This document shows, in pieces, positions 47,278 through 55,885 of a DNA stretch of 64,000 bases. A model generated the notes under the pieces. That model searched no databases. It was given only the letters and a program-made list of their open reading frames with translations, and was not told the origin of the DNA. The first letter of the stretch is position 1. Each line of letters starts with the position of its first letter. The stretch is from Methylorubrum extorquens (lineage in GTDB: Bacteria; Pseudomonadota; Alphaproteobacteria; Rhizobiales; Beijerinckiaceae), in the NCBI RefSeq assembly GCF_024169925.1, contig NZ_JALJXF010000001.1:936001-1000000 (forward strand), in the 5' to 3' direction. Made by a program: the position numbers and the translations under genes.

Positions 47278-48279
47278 GGATCGAGTCGCCGTTGCTCTCG
47301 GCGATGAAGCGTTTGATGGCCGCCTGCACCTCGATCAGCGATCCGAATACGCCGCGCCGCAGGCGGCGTTTTGCGAGCTTGGCGAAGAAGCCCTCGACGG
47401 CGTTGAGCCACGAGGCTGAAGTCGGAGTGAACTGGAAGGTCCAGCGCGGGTGGCGGTCGAGCCAAGCACGGACCTTCGGGTGTTTGTGAACGGCGTAGTT
47501 GTCCAGGATCGCGTGGACGATTTTGCCCGCCGGAACCGCAGCCTCGACAGCGTTGAGGAAGCGGATGAACTCCTGATGCCGGTGGCGCTGCATGCAGCGG
47601 CCGATCACCTTGCCCTCTAGGACGTCCAGGGCGGCAAACAGGGTCGTCGTGCCGTGGCGCTTGTAGTCGTGGGTTGCGCGTCGTCGGCTGGCCTGGCTTC
47701 ATCGGCAGCGGGTCCGACGTGCGGGCGAGCGCCTGAATTTGGCTCTTCTCGTAGACCGAGAGCACGACGGCATGGGCGGGCGGGTCGACGTAGAGCCCGA
47801 CGACATCGCGCAGTTTGGCGGCGAAGGCCGGGTCGGTGGAGAGCTTGAACTGCTGGACCCGATGCGGCTGCAGCCCATGCCCACGCCAGATCCGTTGCAC
47901 TGACGAGACGCTGATGGCCGCGACCTTGCTCATAGCGGCGGCCGTCCAATGCGTGGTCTCGCTGGGCGGATCTTCCTGCGTCAGAGCCACCACGCGCGTC
48001 GCCACCTCCGGCCCCAGCGCCGGGATGCGCACCAGCCGCGTCTTATCCTGCAGGAGCCCTACGACGCCGTCCTGCGCGAAGTCGGTCCTGCCAGCGCCAG
48101 ACCGCCGTCTTTGAGACGCCCGCCTCACGCATGATCGCGTGCGTCCCGAGCCCATCGGCGCTTAGCAACAGGATGCGAGCCTGCCAGACGTGCTTCTGTG
48201 GCGTGTTTCGATCCGCGACCAGGGCCTCCAACCGAAGGCGATCCGCGGCGGAGAGCTTGAAAGAGATGCCACTGCGCAT
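47278..48279 (-). pseudogene. IS630-family transposase, frameshifted and truncated
   Basis: Read on the minus strand: MRSGISFKLSAADRLRLEAL to SKTAVWRWQDRLR in one frame; DGVVGLLQDKTRLVRIPALG to DPLPMKPGQPTTRN in a second; and HDYKRHGTTTLFAALDVLEG to ILDNYAVHKHPKVRAWLDRH, then SWLNAVEGFFAKLAKRRL in a third. Frame changes lie near 48075 and 47680. The DDE catalytic parts are recognisable (LDNYAVHK, NAVEGFF), but the C-terminus is lost where the IS110 fragment begins. Confidence 0.82.
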
Positions 48280-48349
48280 CCTGCGAGACTCGCAGGGGGG
48301 ACTGAAACTGAAACCCCGAACGGACTCAAATGTCAGGGTTCAACACTAA

Positions 48350-49190
48350 GGCCTGTTGTCACTTGAGCCAATCGAGCGTTTCGGCGAGGCAGAGGACAGC
48401 GGCGAAGCTGACGGCGGTCTTCTCGTAGCGGGTGGCGACGGCGCGCCACTCCTTGAGACACGCCCATAACCGCTCGACGATGATGCGGTTGTTGTAGGCC
48501 CAGTCCGGGCAGGCGAGTTGCTCTTCGTTGCGTTTGGTCGGGATCGCGGGACGCGCACCGGTGGTCCAGATGTGCTCGCGGAAGCCGTGGCTGGAATAGC
48601 CACGGTCGCCCACGCCCCACTTGGGCACGCCGGGCAATTGGTCGAGGAGCGGAATGGCGTGAGGCAGTTCGTGGGCCTGCCCCGGAGCGATGCGGAAGGC
48701 GACGGTGCGGCCTCTCCCGTCGGCGATCACGCAGGCCTTGGTGCCATAGCCGCCACGAGAGCGGCCAAGTGCTTCACGAGCGTCTCGCTCGGCCGCAGAT
48801 CCCCCCTTTTTGCTGCACCCGCCGCCTTCTGGTGAGCCCGAACGTTGCTGCCGTCGAGGAAGACCATGCCCAGCGCGACGCCGCGCTCCTGCACGCGATC
48901 GAGCAGCCGCTCCCACACCCCGGCGCGTGCCCGGCGGATGAAGATCTGTGCCGCCTGCCACCAAGGACCCAACTCCTCGGGGATGGCGCGCTACTTCGCC
49001 CCGTTCTGATGTCGCCAGAGGATCGCAGAGATCGTGCGCCGAAGCTCCTCGGGCGGTGTCTTGGCCTTCGGGCGAGAGGCCTCGATCAGCGGCTGTAACT
49101 CACCCCGCTGCGCGTCTGACAGCATCACGTCTCCTCACTGGAAAACGAGAAAACGCCAAAATTCGAAATCCGTTCAGGCGACGACAGGCC
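48350..49190 (-). mobile_element. IS5-family (IS427-like) insertion sequence
   Basis: About 841 bases bounded by related inverted ends: GGCCTGTTGTCACTTGAGCC at 48350 and, inverted, GGCCTGTCGTCGCCTGAACG at 49190. The flanks read CTAA and CTAG, consistent with insertion at a YTAR-type target. It contains one transposase in two frames. Confidence 0.8.
48359..49125 (-). pseudogene. IS5-family transposase with internal stop and slippery site
   Basis: OrfA starts at 49125 (MLSDAQRGELQPLIEASRPK) and hits a TAG at 48993, where relatives have Trp (GAKWRAIPEEL). Beyond it GPWWQAAQIFIRRARAGVWE, VFLDGSNVRAHQKAAGAAK continue in frame. At 48801 to 48811 the minus strand reads AAAAAGGGGGG, and the rest (GYGTKACVIADGRGRTVAFR, YNNRIIVERLWACLKEWRAV) is in the -1 frame, as in programmed frameshifting of this group. 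The TAG probably makes it inactive. Confidence 0.8.
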
Positions 49191-49194
49191 CTAG

Positions 49195-49638
49195 TGCGCA
49201 GGCCGCGGGGCCGTCATTGGTGGCTGGATCACGAACAAGCAGGATCCGGTTCAATTCCTCAGCCGGAAGGTGCTGACGCCCGTAGTTCGGCCGGGCGACG
49301 ACGTGAAGATCGAGCCCGATAACTACCGCGTCCTCCGCTGCCCGCAGACGACGTATCGCATCATCAACAAGCCGGTCGGCAAGCGTAGCGTGCAGACCGA
49401 CGACAAGCCGGCCGCGTTCGGCAAGCTCGGGCGGGACAAGTACATCGGCAGCGTGCCGACGCCGTCCTCGACGCCGTTCGGCAAGGCGACGATCTACAGC
49501 TACACGGTGCGGATGTGTAACCCGTGGGAATGGATGTTTCCGGTGGAGTACGCCGAGTCGTGGCTCGATGATTTCGAGTTCGGCTCAGAGACACGGCGCA
49601 TCCCCCCGGAGCAGGCGAAGAACTCGCTTACGCGTTAG
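49195..49638 (+). pseudogene. 5'-truncated hypothetical gene next to the IS
   Basis: The open frame begins within four bases of the IS5-type end: AGRGAVIGGWITNKQDPVQF, then LSRKVLTPVVRPGDDVKIEP and PWEWMFPVEYAESWLDDFEF. GAVIGGWITN looks like the end of a membrane helix, so the N-terminus was removed at the IS junction. A GTG at 49270 could start a shorter product. No family recognised. Confidence 0.55.
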
Positions 49639-50024
49639 CCACTATCGAGCGCATGCGGCCCTGGATCAACAATCGGTGACTACGCGCGGCGTCCGTAGCG
49701 GCGGGGCGGCGAGTTGATCGCTACTCGCTATTTTGGCAACGGAATATGATCGTACGCGGTCAGGTCGCAAGATCGGCTATAGTCTTAGATCCAAATAATA
49801 TTGGATGGAAATTTTGAGGTATATCTCGTCGCGCCAATTCGTTGCTTCGACGACACACTCCGGCTCAAATCGCCTGTATACTGATCGGCGGCCGAAAATT
49901 TCCCTCAAATGTTGTTTGATCGAAGTTGCCACCGAAGAAGATTTCCTAGGCTGGCCGCACGAAGACGTGCCTCGCGCCCGCCGATGATGTGATGGAAACG
50001 CGCTAACGGAAAGTGGAGGCAGCA
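49639..50024. other. AT-richer intergenic region
   Basis: About 390 bases, clearly richer in A and T than the chromosome part, leading into the Hint gene. Short open frames on both strands (for example 49777 to 50031 minus) are not supported by motif or composition. Confidence 0.45.
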
Positions 50025-50999
50025 ATGGCACTTCCGATTGTTTTCAATAACCAGACCTATAACACTAACTTTTTGTCTCAGGACAATGATGGGGTTCAGA
50101 ATAACGTTTTCGAAAATGAGGACAATAATCCGCAACCATACACCCTCAATGGCATCGTCAACGCTGTCGGCGACCCTGTTGTATTTACCTCTTCCAATGG
50201 GTCGGATCAATTCACAGCTTACGCAACAAATCTCGATAATCCAAATCAAATCGTTTTCAGCGACAATGCCGATGGATCAGGCATTGCAATCATTGCCTCG
50301 AATACGCAGCTTGTAGAGGGGGGCACTGAGACATTTTCTGAGACGAGCCTGGGTGATTACATACCTGTTTGCTTCACGACCGGCACGCAGATCCGAACGG
50401 TACGCGGTGAGATTGCGGTCGAGCATCTGCAGGCGGGTGACATAGCGATGACTGCGACCAGCACCGCGCGACCTATCGCATGGATTGGATCTCGCGAGAT
50501 CGTGGCCGATAGCGGCTCGCTTCCCTTCAACCAGCAGCCGGTGCGCGTGCGCGCTGGCGCCTTCGGCGGCGGCCTTCCGGTTCGCGATCTCATCCTCTCG
50601 CCTGGTCACCCGGTGCTCGTCGGCGCGGATGCCGGCAACGAGGGCGGCGTGCTCGTGCCTGTGATGTGCCTGATCAACGGCACCACGATCACCCGCGAGC
50701 TGGTGAGCAGCGTCACCTACTGGCACGTCGAACTCGACGGCCACGACATCCTGCTCGCCGAGGGGCTTCCGGCGGAAAGCTACATCGACGGTGGCGATCG
50801 GGCCTTCTTCACCGAAGGCTTGGACCATGCCCTGCACAACCCGGACTTCGTCGCTCCGGGTTGGAACGGTCGTTGCCGGCCGGTGGTGGTGGATGGACCG
50901 CTCGTCGAGGCTGAGCGGCAGCGGCTCGACGCCGTGTTTGCCGGCTCGCTGAACGCGGACTGCTCTTGGTGCGCGGACGAAGCTTTCCTCGCTGCATAG
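50025..50999 (+). CDS. Hint-domain (hedgehog/intein type) protein
   Basis: 324 residues from the ATG at 50025 with GGAGGCAGCA upstream. Residues 1 to about 112 are Asn/Asp-rich and AT-rich in DNA (VFENEDNNPQPYTLNGIVNA). From Cys116 a Hint_2 domain follows: CFTTGTQIRTVRGEIAVEHL, DLILSPGHPVLVGAD and TYWHVELDGHDILLAEGLPA, ESYID. Bacterial Hint proteins of this kind are often surface or secreted and may self-cleave at the Cys. The last residues hold further cysteines (ADCSWCADEAFL). Confidence 0.85.
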   Translation: MALPIVFNNQTYNTNFLSQDNDGVQNNVFENEDNNPQPYTLNGIVNAVGDPVVFTSSNGSDQFTAYATNLDNPNQIVFSDNADGSGIAIIASNTQLVEGGTETFSETSLGDYIPVCFTTGTQIRTVRGEIAVEHLQAGDIAMTATSTARPIAWIGSREIVADSGSLPFNQQPVRVRAGAFGGGLPVRDLILSPGHPVLVGADAGNEGGVLVPVMCLINGTTITRELVSSVTYWHVELDGHDILLAEGLPAESYIDGGDRAFFTEGLDHALHNPDFVAPGWNGRCRPVVVDGPLVEAERQRLDAVFAGSLNADCSWCADEAFLAA

Positions 51000-51090
51000 G
51001 AATGCTTGTCAGTCCGAACGGTAGCAGCATGGCCCGCGCTGCTTGGACGATGGCGCTTCGTGCCTGCCCGACATCGCAGCGCCTACCCAG

Positions 51091-51120
51091 CCCCGCCGGC
51101 ACTCGCCGCGCGGGGTTTTT
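51091..51120 (+). terminator. Intrinsic terminator after the Hint gene
   Basis: CCCCGCCGGCACTCGCCGCG and CGGGG form a hairpin followed by TTTTT, about 90 bases after the Hint-gene stop. Confidence 0.75.
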
Positions 51121-51297
51121 CGTGCGCGTGGCGGACGGGGGCGCTGGGGATCGGCGGGCCGCCGCCCTGGTGAAAGGCGTCTGGCGGCCAGACAGTCTCG
51201 GCACATCGAAACAGGATGTGCCATCAGATGCTATGCAATATATGATTGTCTGTGCAGTCTCGTTCCGTCGGAGGATCCCCGCCGCTGGAGGCGCACC

Positions 51298-51545
51298 ATG
51301 GTCACCACCAATCCGACAGCGAACGTGGAAAGCGATCCCCCGACTGATCGGTGTGAGAGCGCCCTTGCTGAGGCGATCGACGGTCTCGAGACCATCCGCG
51401 ATGAAGGGCCCGCGGTCGATCCGGCCTATCCGACTCACGGAGGGATTGAGGCGCACGAAGCATGGGGTTTCGACTCTGCTCGCACGAGCGCGCGGAGACC
51501 GCTCGGGGCACCCTGGCGAACGTAGAGGCGATCATGAAGGAGTGA
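51298..51545 (+). pseudogene. Frameshifted paralogue of the 82-residue protein at 62470
   Basis: MVTTNPTANVESDPPTDRCE to EAHEAWGFDSA matches the protein at 62470. Then one base is missing relative to that copy (CTCTGCTCGCAC against CTCGGCCTCGCAC, near 51477), and the frame changes to an unrelated tail ending at 51525. In the restored frame the end SHERAETARGTLANVEAIMK is still present up to 51545, so the mutation may be recent. Confidence 0.75.
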
Positions 51546-51642
51546 TCGGCGTGGGGGCGCTGATCTGGACTATCCGCCCGCCACAGCCCGTCTGCCCTAT
51601 ACCCGCCCTCCAGCGGGCTCTTCCATCTCGATACCCACCTTG

Positions 51643-51673
51643 CCCCGCCCGGCTCAGCCGCTGCGGGGTTTTT
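51643..51673 (+). terminator. Intrinsic terminator at the end of duplication copy 1
   Basis: CCCCGC at 51643 pairs with GCGGGG at 51663, followed by TTTTT. Confidence 0.75.
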
Positions 51674-51993
51674 CATACTCCAAGCTGAACGAGCGGCCGT
51701 GCGTGATCCGACCTCACGATTGGTCCGCTGACGAGCTTCGTGCGGGAGACGCCAGAGGAAGTGGTGCGGGCGCCGTAGTTAGAGTGCGAAGGATCGTGAT
51801 CCGGAATTATCGAGGATTGCATATGAACCATTGCGGACCATGGGAGGGCAAGTTCCCGGGCTGGCGAGAAGGCAATCGCTAACGTCCAAGTTGAGTGGGG
51901 TTCCGCCCGTCCACTTCCGCTCGTAGATGGGGCGGAAGCGGACGTTCGACGCAAAATCGACTTACTGCGCACACCAGCGGAGATGGGGATGGG
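51674..51993. other. Intergenic region without supported gene
   Basis: About 320 bases between the duplication and the chemoreceptor stop. An open frame at 51640 to 51882 shows no motif and starts inside the terminator. Confidence 0.45.
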
Positions 51994-54048
51994 TCAGGCT
52001 GCCCGGACCGTGGCGAGGAAGCGGGTGACCTCGGCGCCGAGATGCTCGGATTGCCGGGACAACTCGGAGGCCGCCGACAGAACCTGAGTGGCCGCAGCCC
52101 CCGTCTCCTCCGACGCCTGCGCTACGCCCACGATGTTGCCCGTCACCTCGTTGGCGCCCGCCGAGGCCTGCGCGACGTTGCGCACGATCTCCTGGGTTGC
52201 CGCGCCCTGCTGCTCGACCGCCGCCGCGATCGAAGTCGCTACGCTGTCGATCTGGCGGATCCGCCCGGTGATCCCGCCGATCGCCGTCACCGCCTGCTCG
52301 GTCACCCCTTGAACCTCGCCGATCTGGCGCGCGATCTCCTCGGTCGCCTTGGCGGTCTGCTCGGCCAGCGCCTTGACCTCTGTCGCCACCACCGCGAAGC
52401 CCCGCCCTGCAGCCCCTGCGCGCGCCGCCTCGATCGTGGCATTGAGCGCCAAGAGATTGGTTTGGCCGGCAATTCCCGAGATCATTCCGACCATGTCGCC
52501 GATCCGGGCGGCGTTCTGACTAAGCGCCTGGACGAGATGCGCGGTCTGGTCAGCCTCGCCCACCGCCGCTTGGGCGAGATGGGCCGAGCCGGTCACCTGC
52601 CGGCCGATTTCCTGCACCGACGAGCCCAGTTCCTCGGCGGCCGCGGCGACCGTGTTGACATTGGTTGACGCCTCCTCGGCGGCGGCCGCCACGCTCGTGG
52701 ACTGCGCGGCCGTCTCCTGGGCGGTGGCGGTCATCTGCTGCGCGGTGGCCTGGAGCTCGGTGGCGGAGGACGAGACCATGCCGACGATGCCGCCGACGGC
52801 GCGCTCGAAGCCGTCTGCAAGCTCGATCATGGTGCGGCGGCGTTCGGCGGCGGCGGCTTCATCGGCGCGGCGCTTGACCTCGGCCTCCTCGATGGCCTTG
52901 CGGGCGACCATGGCTTTGATGGCCTCGACCGCCTTGCCGACGGCGCCGATCTCGTCGCCGCGGGCGGCCTCCCGGATTTCGGCGTCGACCTCGCCGCGCG
53001 CCATCCGCTGCAGCACGCCGACGAGACTGTGGAGCGGGCGGGTCAGGAGGATCTGGGCGGAGACGAAGATCACACTCAGGACGACGAGGAGGATGACAAG
53101 ACCGGCCAGCGCCGTCTCGAGGACGCGGGCCATGATCGGCTGCGAGAACGCCGCGTCCGGCACGTCGAGGACGAGGGCCCAGGTCGTGTTCATCCCGGGC
53201 GCCGTGAAGGGATAGACCAGGCGCCGCGCGCGGTCCGTGCCGTCGCTCAGGATCCGCATCCGGCCGTCACCGAGGGCTGCCTTGATCTCCGACGCACCGA
53301 CGTCAGTATAGTCCTTCATCATCAGATCGGCCTGGGGCGGAACGATCCACCGGCCGGCCTGCGAGAGCATCATCACGCGACCGCCCTCGAAGGGACGCAG
53401 CGCCGCGAGCATCTCGGACATCTTCTGCAGGCTGATGTCGACGCCCGCCACGCCGATCGTCGCGCGGTGAATCGTCAGCGGCACGCTGATCGAGGTCACG
53501 ACGTCGCCTTTGGTTGTCACGTAGGGCTCGATGAGGAGGCTTTTCCCAGACTTGATGGCCGCCTCGTACCATTGCTTGGTCGGATCGACAGTGAAGGTCG
53601 ATTGCTCCAGCTTCCCCGAGCCGCTCTTCGTCCAGTACGGTGTGAAAAGGCCCTTGTCGTTGTTCGAAGCCGTTCCGCCGAGCACCTTGCCGAGGCGGCC
53701 ATCGGCGGTGTCTGAGATCCAGGCACCGAACAGATTGGGGTAGCCTTCGAGGACGGCCCTAGTCGCCGCGACGGCATCTTCCCTCCGGGCTGTGCCGCCA
53801 TCGGCAAAGCCCGAGAGCGCGGCCGCCATGGAGATACCGGCCGACATCGCCTCGGTGATCTGGGCCGTGACCTGCCCGGTCGTGCTCGTCGCCTTCTCGC
53901 TCGCGAGCGCCAGGATTTCTCGATCGGTGCGCTCGGCAGCCTTCCATCCAGCCAAACCGGTGAACCCGATGAGGGTTAGGCTGACGGCAGATCCTGCGAT
54001 CACCACGAGTTTTTTTGATATGCTTCCGGCTATAATATTTGAAAACAC
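51994..54048 (-). CDS. Methyl-accepting chemotaxis protein with Cache sensor domain
   Basis: 684 residues. Membrane helix about 13 to 35; periplasmic double-Cache domain (NLFGAWISDTADGRLG, QWYEAAIKSGKSLLIEPYVT, GVAGVDISLQKMSEML) to about residue 300; second helix about 310 to 335 (LVILLVVLSVIFVSAQILL); HAMP (RPLHSLVGVLQRMARGEVDA); and the signalling hairpin tip MVGMISGIAGQTNLLALNAT, IEAARAGAAGRGFAVVATEV. Residues in the coiled coil are Ala/Glu-rich, as needed for methylation sites. The ligand is unknown; Cache domains often sense small organic molecules. No che genes are near. Confidence 0.93.
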   Translation of the reverse strand: MFSNIIAGSISKKLVVIAGSAVSLTLIGFTGLAGWKAAERTDREILALASEKATSTTGQVTAQITEAMSAGISMAAALSGFADGGTARREDAVAATRAVLEGYPNLFGAWISDTADGRLGKVLGGTASNNDKGLFTPYWTKSGSGKLEQSTFTVDPTKQWYEAAIKSGKSLLIEPYVTTKGDVVTSISVPLTIHRATIGVAGVDISLQKMSEMLAALRPFEGGRVMMLSQAGRWIVPPQADLMMKDYTDVGASEIKAALGDGRMRILSDGTDRARRLVYPFTAPGMNTTWALVLDVPDAAFSQPIMARVLETALAGLVILLVVLSVIFVSAQILLTRPLHSLVGVLQRMARGEVDAEIREAARGDEIGAVGKAVEAIKAMVARKAIEEAEVKRRADEAAAAERRRTMIELADGFERAVGGIVGMVSSSATELQATAQQMTATAQETAAQSTSVAAAAEEASTNVNTVAAAAEELGSSVQEIGRQVTGSAHLAQAAVGEADQTAHLVQALSQNAARIGDMVGMISGIAGQTNLLALNATIEAARAGAAGRGFAVVATEVKALAEQTAKATEEIARQIGEVQGVTEQAVTAIGGITGRIRQIDSVATSIAAAVEQQGAATQEIVRNVAQASAGANEVTGNIVGVAQASEETGAAATQVLSAASELSRQSEHLGAEVTRFLATVRAA

Positions 54049-54238
54049 TACCCCACTCCGAGAAAATAATTCGCAAGTGGTATTTTGGCAGTTCGAATTA
54101 ATTTCATGTTAAAATATACTTGGACTGGGATGATATAAAATTCTCCTAGCGATTTTTTTCGAACACAAATGGTCGCTTTTAGACAAGCGCTCAGGCTTTG
54201 GTTTGTCCTCTGCGTGCGGTCATTGAGGGGCAAGCCGC

Positions 54239-54433
54239 TTAGTACCTGACCGCCTCGAGTATCCGCTTCCGCACCTTGGCGAGGCGGTCGTCGTCGTTGG
54301 CGCCTGTCACCATAGCCTCACGCCCGACGGCCTCGTAGATCTCCCGCACGGCATCCTCGTCCAGGCCGAGGCCTTGCGCGAACCGGAGCAAGCCGCGCAT
54401 CTCGGCGGCGGATCGTTCGGTGGTCGCGCTCAT
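54239..54433 (-). CDS. Small hypothetical helical protein
   Basis: 64 residues from the ATG at 54433 (MSATTERSAAEMRGLLRFAQ). Predicted all-helical (LGLDEDAVREIYEAVGREAM, DDRLAKVRKRILEAVRY). It lies five bases after the stop of the 40-codon frame at 54438, so the two could be co-translated downstream of SOS-linked copy B. The 190 bases between it and the chemoreceptor gene hold no gene. Confidence 0.5.
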   Translation of the reverse strand: MSATTERSAAEMRGLLRFAQGLGLDEDAVREIYEAVGREAMVTGANDDDRLAKVRKRILEAVRY

Positions 54434-54437
54434 CGGC

Positions 54438-54560
54438 CTAGCGGACCGCGATCTCGCGGGCGCCGACGACGACCTCCGCGGGCTCGGTGGGGTGCCGCTC
54501 GACGGTCCGGTTGATCCCGTAGGGCTGTGGGCGGTCCCAAGCCGCATCGCTTCCGGTCAT
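54438..54560 (-). CDS. Very short open frame between SOS-linked copy B and the 64-residue gene
   Basis: 40 residues (MTGSDAAWDRPQPYGINRTV, ERHPTEPAEVVVGAREIAVR). Supported only by its position, an ATG, and tight spacing to the next gene; it may be a real small protein or a leader. Confidence 0.4.
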   Translation of the reverse strand: MTGSDAAWDRPQPYGINRTVERHPTEPAEVVVGAREIAVR

Positions 54561-54671
54561 GAGCGCGCGGGCCAGGAGGTCCGACAGGCCCTTGCCGCCG
54601 TCGCTGATGGCTATGGCGCTGCCGTTATCGACTTTCGACGATGGTCCGCATGGTTACGCCGTCTGCAGGCT

Positions 54672-54908
54672 CTAGGCAAAATCGTCCGGCACCTCGCCAA
54701 ACTGGCCGAGGATCGTCGCGCTCTCGAATTCGCCCGTCTCGTCATCGGCCACGATCTGCAGGACGGTCGTCCCCAGCATCCGCTCGGCCATCGCCTCGGC
54801 CCGCTTCAGCGCCCGGCTGCAGGACGCCGACACCTGCCGATCGCCAGGGATGAGCCGCTTCCGCTTCACCGCAAAGGTCTGCACGACGAAAGTCGTCCGC
54901 ATCGTCAT
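54672..54908 (-). CDS. SOS-linked small protein, copy B (truncated end)
   Basis: 78 residues from the ATG at 54908 (MTMRTTFVVQTFAVKRKRLI), the paralogue of copies A and C. It ends at a TAG where the others have Glu (DDFAESLQ); the lost tail SLQTA and a TAA follow in frame, so a single GAG to TAG change removed the last six residues. The body, including GDRQVSASCSRALKRAEAMA and QIVADDETGEFESATILGQF, is intact. Preceded by a degenerate LexA-type box. Confidence 0.75.
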   Translation of the reverse strand: MTMRTTFVVQTFAVKRKRLIPGDRQVSASCSRALKRAEAMAERMLGTTVLQIVADDETGEFESATILGQFGEVPDDFA

Positions 54909-55010
54909 AGCTGATACCCTCACCAAGCCCAGATTGTGCGTGGTCCACGTTTTCCATAGGGCGGCAAGGTCACGTTTATGCTCACGTTGACCCGGAACCG
55001 TCGGGCTGCT

Positions 55011-55025
55011 TATTCTTTTTTCGTT
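55011..55025. promoter_or_regulatory. Degenerate LexA-type box, locus B
   Basis: Minus strand GAAC-GAAAAAA-GAAT: one half-site has C changed to T. About 100 bases upstream of copy B; the DNA between them is almost identical to locus C (for example CCCGACGGTTCCGGGTCAAC and GTGAGCATAAACGTGACC). Confidence 0.7.
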
Positions 55026-55046
55026 CCATAACGTGAGAGGGTACGG

Positions 55047-55058
55047 CGTGAGCCTGTT
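55047..55058 (+). pseudogene. umuD start remnant, locus B
   Basis: GTG AGC CTG TTT, the first four umuD codons, 21 bases from the box. The next bases (TGATCGGCCCCCACGGGG) are the end of the IS3-family element, which has replaced the rest of umuDC. Confidence 0.75.
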
Positions 55059-55885
55059 TTGATCGGCCCCCACGGGGTGGTCCAAGTTCAAAGTTAGTGC
55101 AGGGTCGGCCTCTGATCCACGGTTAGCTTGGCCGGCGGAGCCGGTCGGGAGAGGCGGGCACGAACACCTCCGGGGCTGGCGGCCGGTAGCCGAGTGAAGC
55201 GTGCGGACGCACGCCGTTGTCCGTATCGTCGCCAACTCTCGATCACGATCTGCGCCTCCTCGAGCGTGTAGAAGATCTCGCCGTTCAAGAACTCGTCTCG
55301 TAGCCGTGCGTTGAAGCTTTCGACGCAACCGTTCTCCCATGGCGATCCGGGTGCGATGCAGGCGGTCTTCGCGCCGACGCCGGTGATCCAGGCCTGTACC
55401 GACGTGGCCATGAACTCCGGACCGTTGTCCGAGCGGATGTGGCCCGGCACACCGCGTAGGATGAGCAGGTCGGACAGCACGTCGATGACGTCCGCCGCCT
55501 TGAGTTTGCGCGCCACCCGGATCGCCAGGCACTCACGCGTGAACGCATCGACCACGTTGAGCATCCGGAACTTGCGCCCGTCATGGGTGCGAGCCTCGAC
55601 GAAGTCGTAGGACCAGACGTGATCGCGATGCTCTGCTCGCAGTCGCAGGCAGGAGCCATCCCCGTCCCAGATGCGGTCACGCTGGGGCTGCTTGGCCGGG
55701 ACCTTCAGGCCTTCCTGCCGCCAGATCCGCTCCACGCGCTTGTCGTTGACCAGCCAACCGGCGGCCTTCAGCAATGCGCTGATCTTCCGATAGCGGTAGC
55801 GGCCATACCGCGCCGCCAGCTCGACGAGATCGGCTGTCAGGGCGGCCTCGTCGTCTCTGCCCCGCGGCGCCTTGCGCAGCCGCTG
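55059..55885 (-). mobile_element. IS3-family element, truncated, OrfB only
   Basis: The element end TGATCGGCCCCCACGGGGTG lies at 55059. OrfB is read on the minus strand: RGRDDEAALTADLVELAARY, YDFVEARTHDGRKF (first Asp), GVPGHIRSDNGPEFMA (second Asp), GSPWENGCVESFNARLRDEF (Glu). Near 55226 one base change of frame separates WRRY from the normal end DNGVRPHASLGYRPP. The other end of the element is missing, cut at about 55885 by the integrase fragment. Confidence 0.82.

Larger units (their letters stand above)
51088..51675 (+). repeat. 0.6 kb inverted duplication, copy 1
   Basis: Closely similar, in opposite orientation, to 62338 to 62927. Both copies include an AAACAGGATGTG-containing leader, the gene for an 82-residue protein, and terminator-like ends. 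Differences are scattered over the whole length, so the duplication is not recent. Confidence 0.85.

Noticed and set aside
49777..50031. Open frame of 84 codons on the minus strand before the Hint gene
   Set aside because: Overlaps the Hint start and its ribosome binding site, and has no recognisable feature.
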